Source: Sipunculus nudus (taxonomy: Eukaryota > Annelida > Sipuncula > Golfingiida > Sipunculidae). Taken from it: a DNA stretch of 64,000 bases. The translations under genes were made by a program, and so were the position numbers. The notes below the pieces were generated by a model. It saw only the letters and a program-made list of their open reading frames with translations. It did no database searches and was not told the origin of the DNA. The stretch is taken from NCBI GenBank assembly GCA_026874595.1, contig CM049315.1, positions 72,027,416-72,091,415 of the forward strand. The letters run 5' to 3'. Shown piece after piece: positions 56,101-64,000 of this stretch (its first letter is position 1; each line of letters starts with the position of its first letter).

Positions 56101-56318
56101 ATGAGAGCGGCCTGCCAGAGGGGCCTCATGCGTCGCACGCGCAAATAGCTGCTATTTGCTACCATAAAAAGTGACAAGACTGCCGCCTGGGGTAGTGGAT
56201 ATCAGAGCGCGCTACCAGAGGGTTCCGATGAATTGCCCGCGCAAATAGCAGGTATTTGCTACCATAAAAGGGGTCAGGAATTTGCTACCATAAAAAGTGT
56301 CAAGACTGCCGCTACGGG
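50190..56318 (+). repeat. Satellite A: CTCF-like core plus perfect inverted repeat, about 50 monomers
   Basis: Monomers are of two lengths, about 140 bp (50.2-54.1 kb) and about 100-110 bp (mainly 54.1-56.3 kb). Nearly every monomer has two conserved parts: TGCCGCCAGGGGGAGTG, and GCGCAAATAGCAGCTATTTGC containing the inverted repeat GCAAATAGC-A-GCTATTTGC. Between them lie a GGGGCCCC-type stretch and 'atgaatcgcacgcgc'. All monomers have the same orientation. A 1.44-kb higher-order block is visible (50801-51300 against 52243-52740). Open frames across the array are repeat artefacts. Confidence 0.95.
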
Positions 56319-56336
56319 CAGTTTCCCGCCTATCTC
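56319..56336 (-). repeat. Terminal inverted repeat bracketing satellite A (right copy)
   Basis: CAGTTTCCCGCCTATCTC, the inverted partner of 50070-50087. Satellite B begins within about 100 bp. Confidence 0.7.
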
Positions 56337-56439
56337 CAGTAAGAGCGTTTCACAGGTCTCCTAATATATCCGTATATGTGTAACTCTAACCCATCGGGCA
56401 TTGCATACTATAGAGCGTGACACTGGTGACATTTTACAA

Positions 56440-59400
56440 GATGTAATTATAGTATATCCGTTAAACGGGTTACCCTAAGCCTTCGGACATGAAATACTCC
56501 ATAAATTGTTTGTCACTTTTAAAATGTGTTATATCCGTGATACATGTTAACCTATTACTTCGGACATGAAATACTCCAGTAAGTGTTTGTCACTAATAAT
56601 ATGGTATATACTGGATACGGGTTACCCTGACCCTTCGGACATGAAATACTCCAGTAAGTGTTTGTCACTATTAATATGTGCTATATCCGGGATACGGGTT
56701 ACCCTAACCTTTCGGCATGAAATACTCGAGTTAGTGTTTGTCACTATTAATATTTGCCATGTCCGGGATACGTGTTACCCTAACACTTCGGACATGAAAT
56801 ACTCCAGTAAGTATTTGTCACTATTAATATATGCTATATCCGGGAAACGGGTTACCCTAACACTTCGAGCATGAAATATTCCAGTAAGTGTTTGAGACCC
56901 TTCTGGCATGAAATACTCGAATAAGTGTTTTTCAATAATAATATATGCTTTATCCGGGATACGAGTAACCCTTACACTTTGTACATGAAATACTCCAATT
57001 AGTGTTTGTCACTATAAATATATGGTATATCCGGGTTAGGGGTTAGGTTTACCTTTCGGGAATGAAATTTTCCATAAGTGTTTGTCACTATTGATATATG
57101 CTATATCCGGGATACGCGTTACCCTAACCCTTTGGGCATGAAATATTCCAGTAATGTTTGTCACTATTAATATATGCTATATCCGGGATACGAGTTACCC
57201 TAACCCTTCAGGTATGACTTACTCCTTTAAGTGTTTGTCACTATTAAAATATGCTATATCTAGGATACGGGTTACCCTAACACTTTGAGCCTATCCGGGA
57301 TATGGGTTACCCTTACCATTCTGGCATAAAATACTCCAGTAAGTGCTTATCACCACTAAAATATATATGCTATATCTGGAACACGGGTTACCCTATTTTG
57401 CATGAAATACTCCATTAGGTGTTTGTCACTATTAATATATGCTACTTCCGGGATACGGTTAACCCTTATCCTTCGGGCATGAAGTAATTGTTTGTCACTT
57501 AGAAAATATGCTATATCCGGAATATGGTTTACCCTAACCCTTCGGGCATGATATACCCCTTTAAATGTTTGTCACTATTAATAAATGCTCTATCCAGGAT
57601 AAGGGTTCCCTAACCCTCAGGCGTGAAATACTCCTGTAAGTGTTTGTCACTATTCTTATAAGCTAAATCCTGGATAAGGGTTACCCTAACCGTTCGGGCA
57701 TAAAATACCCCAGTAAGTGTTTGTCACTATTAATATATGCTATATCCGGGATACGGGTTAACCTAAACCTTCGGGTAAAAATACTCCAGTAAGTGTATGT
57801 CACTATTAATGTATGCTTTGTCTGAGATACGGGTAACCCTAACCCTTCGGGCATGAAATACTACAGTACGTGTTTGTCACTATGAATATATGGTATATCG
57901 GGGAAACGGGTTACCGTAACCCTTCGGGCATGAGATACTCAAGTAAGTGTTTGTCACTATTAATATATGATATATCCAGGATACGGGTTACCCTAACCCT
58001 TAGGACATGAAATACTCGAGTAAGTGTTTGTCATTATTAATATATGCTTTATCCAGGATACGGGTTACCCTTAGCCTTCGGGCTTAATTACTCCAGTAGG
58101 TGTTTGTCACTATTAATATATGCTTTGTCCGGGATACGGGTTACCTTAACCCTTCGGGCATGAAATACTCCAGAAAGTGTTCTTCAATAATAATATATGC
58201 TATATCCGGGGTACGGGTTACTCTAACCCTAAGGTCATGAAATACTCCAGTATGTCTTAGTCACTATCAGTATATGCTTCATCCGGGATACGAGTTACCC
58301 TTACACTTTGTACATGAAATACCCAAAAAAGTGTTTGTCACTATAAATATATGGTATATGCGTGATACGGTTTAGGTATACCCTCCGGGATTGAAATATT
58401 CCAGTAAGTGTTTGTCCCTTTTAATATATGCCATATCCGGGACACGGGTTACCCTAACCCTTCAGGCATGACTTACTCCTGTAAGAGTTTGTCACTATTA
58501 ATATATGCTATATCCGTGATACGGGTTACCCTAGCCTTCGGGCATGAAATATTCCAGTAATGTTTGTCACTATTTATATATGCTATATCCGGGATACTGG
58601 TTACCCTAACACTTCAGGCATGACTAACTCCTATAAGTGTTTGTCACTCTTAATATATGCTATATCTAGGATATGGGTTACCCTAACCCTTCGGGCATGA
58701 AAGACTCCAGTAAGTGTTTGTCACTATTAATTAATGCTTTATCCAGGATACGGGTAAGCCTAAGCCTTCGGGCATAAAATACTCCAGTAGGTGTTTGTCG
58801 CTATTAATATATGCTATATCCGGAAAAGGTTACCTTAAGCCTTCGAGCATAAAATACTCCCCTTAGTGTTAGTCACTATTAATATATGCTATATCCGGGA
58901 TAGGGGTTACCCTAACACTTCGGACATGAAATACTCGAGTGTTTGTCACTATTAATATAATATATATCCGGGATATGGGGATCAATAACCCTTCACGCAT
59001 GAAATACCCGGATAAGTATTTGTTACATTTAATAAATGCTAATCAAAGATATGGGTTACTCTTACCATTCTGGCCTAAAATACTCCAGTAAGTGTTTTTC
59101 ACTATTAATATATATATGCTATATCCGGGACAAGGGTTACCCTAACCTATTTTGCATGAACTACTCCAGTAGTTATTTGTCACTATTAGTATATGCTACA
59201 TCCGGGATACGGAATAACCTTATCCTTCGAGCATGAAATACACCAATAATTGATTGTCACTATTAATATATACTTGACCGAGACACGGGTTCCCTAACCC
59301 TTCAGGCATGAATACACGAGTAAGTGTTTGTCACATATAATATATGCTAATCGGGATACGGGTTACCCTAACCCTTCGGGCATGAAATACTCCAGTAAGT

Positions 59401-62400
59401 GTTCTTCAATAATAATATATGCTATATCCGGGGTACGGTTTACTCTAACCCTTAGGACATGAAATACTCCAGTATGTCTTAGTCACTATCAGTATATGCT
59501 TTATCCGGGATATGTGTTACCCTTACACTTTGTACATGAAATACTCCAATAAGTGTTTGTCACTATAAATATATGGTATATCCGGATACGGGTTAGGTTT
59601 ACCCTCCGGGAATGAAATATTCCAGTAAGTGTTTGTCCCTATTAATATATGCTATATCCGGGATACGGGTTACCCTAACCCTTCAGGCAGGACTTACTCC
59701 TGTAAGTGTTTGTCACTATTAATATATGCTATATCCGGGATACGGGTTACCGTAGCCTTCGGACATGAAATATTCAAGTAATGTTTGTCACTATTTATAT
59801 ATGCTATATCCTGGATACGGGTTACCCTAAGCTTTCAGGCATGACGTACTCCAGTAAGTGTTTGTTACTATTAATATATATGCTATATCCGAGATACGGG
59901 TTACCTAACCCTTCAGGCTAACTTACTCCTATAAGTGTTTGTCATTATTAACATATGCCATATCTAGGATACAGGTTACCCTAACCCTTTGGGCATGAAA
60001 AACTCCAGTAGGTGTTTGTCACTATTAATATATGCTATATCCGGGATACGGGTTACCCTAACCCTACGGGCATGAAATACTCGAGTAGGTGTTTGTCACT
60101 TTTAATATATGCCATATCCGGGATACAGTTTACCCTCACCCTTTGTGTATGAAAATCCCCAGTATGTGTGTGTTACTATTAATATATGATATATCTGGGA
60201 TACGGGGATCCATAACCCTGCTCGCATGAAATACCCTAATAAGTATTTGTTATATTTAATAAATGCTAATCCGGGATATGGGTTACCCTTACCATTCTGG
60301 CATAAAATACTCCAGTAAGTAATAGTCCCTATTAATATATGCTATATCCGGGAAACGGGTTACCCTAACCCTTCGGGTATGAAATACTCCAGTAAGTGTA
60401 TGTCACTATTATTGTATGCTATATCTCAGAAACGGGTTACCCTAACCCTTCGGTCATGAAATACTCTAGTAAGTGTTTCTTACTATTAATATATGCTATA
60501 TCCAGGATACGGGTTACCAAACCCCTTCGGTATGACATACTCCAGTAAGTGTTTGTCACTAGTAATATATGCAATATCCGAGATACAGGTTACCTAACCC
60601 TTCAGGCATGACTTACTCCTATAAGTGTTTGTCACTATTAATATATGCTATATCCAGGATACGGGTTACCCTAACCCTTCGGGCATTAAATACTCCAATG
60701 ACTGTTTGTCGCTATTTATATATATGCTATATCTAGGATACGGGTTACCCTAACCCTTCGGGCATGAAATACTCCAGTAAGTGTTTGTCACTTATAATAT
60801 ATGCAATATCCGGAAAACGGGTAACCCTAACCCTTCGGGCAAGACATACCCCTTTAAGCGTTTGTTACTATTCATGTATGCTCTGTCCAGGATAAGGGTT
60901 CCCTAACCCTCGGGCGTGAATTACTCCTGTGTTTGTCACTATTCATATATGCTATATCCATGATAAGGGTTACCCTAACCCTTCGGGCATAAAATACCCC
61001 CTTAGTGTTTGTCACTATTAATATATCCTATATCTCAGATACGGGTTACTCTAACCCTTCGGGCATGAAATACTCCAGTAAGTGTTTGTCATTTTTTAAT
61101 ATGTGCTATATCCGGGGTAACGGCATGAAATACTCCAGTGAGTGTTTGTCACTTTTAATATATGCTATATCCAGGATACAGGTTACCAAACCCCTTCGGT
61201 ATAAAATACTCCAGTAAGTGTTTGTCATTATTATCATATGCCATATCTAGGATACGGGTTACCCTAACCCTTTTGGCATGAAATACTCCAGTAGGTGTTT
61301 GTCACTATTAATATATGCTCTATCCGGGATAAGGGTTCCCTAACCCTCGGGCGTGAAAAACTCCTTTAAGTGTTTGTCACTATTCATATATGCTATATCC
61401 AAGATAAGAGTTACCCTAACCCTTCGGGCATAAAATACCCCCGTGTTTGTCACTATTAATATATGCTATATCCGGGATACGGGTTACCCTAACCCTTCGG
61501 GCATTAAATACTCCAGTAAGTGATTCTCACTTATAATATATGCAATATCCGGAAAACGGGTTACCCTAACCCTTCGGGCATGATATACAACTTTAAGTGT
61601 TTGTCACTATTAATATATGCTCTATCCAGGATAAGGGTTCCCTATCACTCGGGCGTGAAATACTCCTGTAAGTGTTTGTCACTATTCATATGTGCTATAT
61701 CCAGGATACCGGTTACCAAACCCCTTCGGTATGAAATACTCCAGTGTTTGTCATTATTATTATATGCTATATCTAGGATACGGGTTACCCTAACCCTTTG
61801 GGCATGAAAAACTCCAGTAGGTGTTTGTCACTATTAATATATGCTATATGCGGGATATGTGTTACCCTAACCCTTCGGGCTTGAAATACTCCAGTACGTG
61901 TTTATCACTATTAATATATGCTATATCTCAGATACGGGTTACCCTTACCCTTCGGGCATGAAATACTCCAGTAAGTGTTTGTTACTATTAATATATGCTA
62001 TATCTAGGATACGGGTTACCAAACCCCTTCGGTATGAATACCCCATTAAGTGTTTGTCACTATTAAATAAATATGCTATATCTGGAACAAAGGTTCCCTA
62101 ACCTATTTTGCATAAAATCCTGCAGTAGGTCTTTGTCACTATTAATATATGCTACATCCGGGATACGGTTTACCCTAATCCTTCGATCATGATATACACC
62201 AGTAAGTGTTTGTCACTTATAATATATGCTATACCCGTACTACGGGTTCCCTAACCCTTCGGGCGTGACATACCCCTTTAAGCGTTTGTCACTATTATTA
62301 TATGCTCTATCAAGGATAAGAGATCCCTAACCCTCGGGCGTGAAATAGTCCTTTAAGTGTTTGTCACCATTCATATATGCTATATCCAGGATAAGGGTTA

Positions 62401-64000
62401 CCCTAACCCTTCGGGCATAAAATACCCCCGTAAGTGTTTGTCACTATTAATATATGCTATATCCGGGAAACGGGTTACCCTAACCCTTCGGGTATGAAAT
62501 ACTCCAGTAAGTGTATGTCACTATTATTGTATGCTATATCTCAGAAACGGGGTACCCTAACCCTTCGGTCATGAAAAACTCCAGTAAGTGTTTGTTACTT
62601 TTAATGCTATATCCAGGATACGGGTGACCAAACCCGTTCGGTATGAAATACTCCAGTAAGTGTTTGTCACTATTAATATATGCGATATCCGAGATACGGG
62701 TTACCTAACCCTTCAGGCTAACTTACTCCTATAAGTGTTTGTCACTATTAATATATGCTATATCTAAATACGGGTACCGATAACCCTTCGGGTATGAAAT
62801 ACTCCAGTAAGTGTATGTCACTATTATTGTATGCTATATCACAGATACGGGTTACCCTAACCCTTCGGGCATGAAATACTCCAGTAAGTGTTTGTTACTA
62901 TTAATATATGCTATATCTAGGATACGGGTTACCAAACCCCTTCGGTATGAAATACTCCAGTAAGAGTTTGTCATTATTAACATATGCCATATCTAGGATA
63001 CGGGTTACCCTAACCCTTTGGGCATGAAATACTCCAGTAGGTGTTTGTCACTATTAATATATGCTATATCCGGGATACGGGTTACCCTAACCCTACGGGC
63101 ATGAAATACTCCAGTAGGTGTTTGTCACTTTTAATATATGCCATATCCGGGATACAGTTTACCCTAACCCTTTGTGTATGAAAATCCCCAGTATGTGTGT
63201 GTTACTATTAATATATGATATATCTGGGATACGGGGATCCATAACCCTGCTCGCATGAAATACCCTAATAAGTATTTGTTACATTTAATAAATGCTAATC
63301 CGGGATATGGGTTACCCTTACCATTCTGGCATAAAATACTCCAGTAAGTAATAGTCCTGTAAGTGTTTGTCACCATTCATATATGCTATATCCAGGATAA
63401 GGGTTACCCTAACCCTTCGGGCATAAAATACCCCCGTAAGTGTTTGCCCCTATTAATATATGCTATATCCGGGAAACGGGTTACCCTAACCCTTCGGGTA
63501 TGAAATACTCCAGTAAGTGTATGTCACTATTATTGTATGCTATATCTCAGAAACGGGTTACCCTAACCCTTCGGTCATGAAATACTCTAGTAAGTGTTTG
63601 TTACTATTAATATATGCTATATCCAGGATACGGGTTACCAAACCCCTTCGGTATGAAATACTCCAGTAAGTGTTTGTCACTATTAATATATGCTATATCC
63701 AGGATACGGGTTACCCTTACCCTTCGGGCATGAAATACTCCAATGAGTGTTTGTCGCTATTTATATATATGCTATATCTAGGATACGGGTTACCCTAACC
63801 CTTCGGGCATGAAATACTCCAGTTAGAGTTTGTCACTTATAATATATGCAATATCCGGAAAACGGGTAACCCTAACCCTTCGGGCAAGACATACCCCTTT
63901 AAGCGTTTGTTACTATTCATGTATGCTCTATCCAGGATAAGGGTTCCCTAACCCTCGGGCGTGAATTACTCCTGTGTTTGTCACTATTCATATATGCTAT
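56440..64000 (+). repeat. Satellite B: ~77-bp unit with telomere-type hexamers, about 100 copies
   Basis: The unit consensus is 'atgaaatactccagtaagtg' + 'tttgtcactattaatatatg' + 'ctatatccgggatacgggtt' + 'accctaacccttcgggc' (77 bp). GGGTTACCCTAACCC in the unit is an inverted pair of GGGTTA and TAACCC hexamers around CCC. CCCTTCGGG forms a second small hairpin beside it. Variation is substitutional plus small deletions, and some units are shortened to 50-70 bp. Higher-order copies are visible (offsets about 1.22 kb and about 3.03 kb). The array runs off the window. Short ORFs here ('YAISRIRVT', 'SSKCLSLL') are satellite-derived. Confidence 0.95.

Noticed and set aside
50190-56318. CRISPR-like reading of regularly spaced palindromic repeats
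   Set aside because: The intervening sequences are themselves repeated, not unique spacers. The genome is eukaryotic, and units of 105-140 bp do not fit.
56566-63376. Repeated ORFs with 'SSKCLSLL' and 'YAISRIRVT'
   Set aside because: They come from the 77-bp satellite and are not proteins.
56440-64000. Calling the array a true telomere
   Set aside because: The hexamers occur once or twice per 77-bp unit and in inverted pairs. There is no continuous TTAGGG run.

Overview
This is an animal (metazoan) genomic window, AT-rich and dominated by repeats. The most likely host is a bivalve or other mollusc. That is inferred from the repeat repertoire: pearl-like elements with ~140-180 bp core repeats and ACGG-type microsatellites, a Penelope-like endonuclease, an L1/Tx1-like LINE, a Ty3/Gypsy element with PNMA-like Gag, hAT and Ginger-like DNA elements, and long (AT)n tracts. 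The species cannot be fixed from the sequence alone.

Host genes. One convincing host gene lies on the minus strand (20534-32148). It has five exons with consistent GT/AG sites and phases and encodes a predicted secreted 178-aa protein: a signal peptide, a short helical segment and one NTF2-like (SnoaL/DUF4440-type) domain. It has a TATA box, a strong start context and a poly(A) signal. A related gene lies downstream on the same strand (11076-13838). Its signal-peptide exon and a domain exon of identical length (144 nt) are recognisable, but the next homologous exon carries an in-frame stop, so it looks like a decayed tandem paralogue. The introns hold pearl-like, Ginger-like and tandem-repeat material.

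Left part (1-20 kb): a ~145-bp tandem array (330-1400), a Penelope-like endonuclease remnant (about 2140-2622), degenerate ~150-bp repeats (3.1-4.7 kb, second locus at 20.6-21.3 kb), a probable hAT-like element (5441-8142), a clean non-autonomous hAT-like element with 8-bp target duplication (8691-9485), a palindrome-bearing tandem repeat (11.6-12.45 kb), a ~430-bp tandem repeat (14.6-15.7 kb), a ~57-bp minisatellite (16.4-17.05 kb) and pearl-like elements (18.0-18.3 and 18.65-20.19 kb).

Middle (35.5-49 kb): a decayed minus-strand Ty3/Gypsy retrotransposon. It shows a candidate 3' LTR, polypurine tract, integrase, RNase H, RT, protease and Gag, with many stops and frameshifts. A 7.55-kb plus-strand LINE is inserted into its pol region with a perfect 15-bp target duplication and a poly(A) tail. 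The LINE has a 1237-aa ORF2 with EN, RT and a C-terminal zinc knuckle. Only a scrap of its ORF1 remains, and ~300-bp tandem monomers lie upstream of ORF2.

Right part (50-64 kb): two abutting satellites. Satellite A (50.2-56.3 kb, about 50 monomers) repeats a CTCF-like core (TGCCGCCAGGGGGAGTG) and a perfect 19-nt inverted repeat (GCAAATAGCAGCTATTTGC), and it is bracketed by terminal inverted repeats. Satellite B (56.4-64.0 kb, about 77-bp unit, roughly 100 copies) carries an inverted pair of telomere-type hexamers (GGGTTA-CCC-TAACCC) in most units and shows ~1.2-kb and ~3-kb higher-order repetition.
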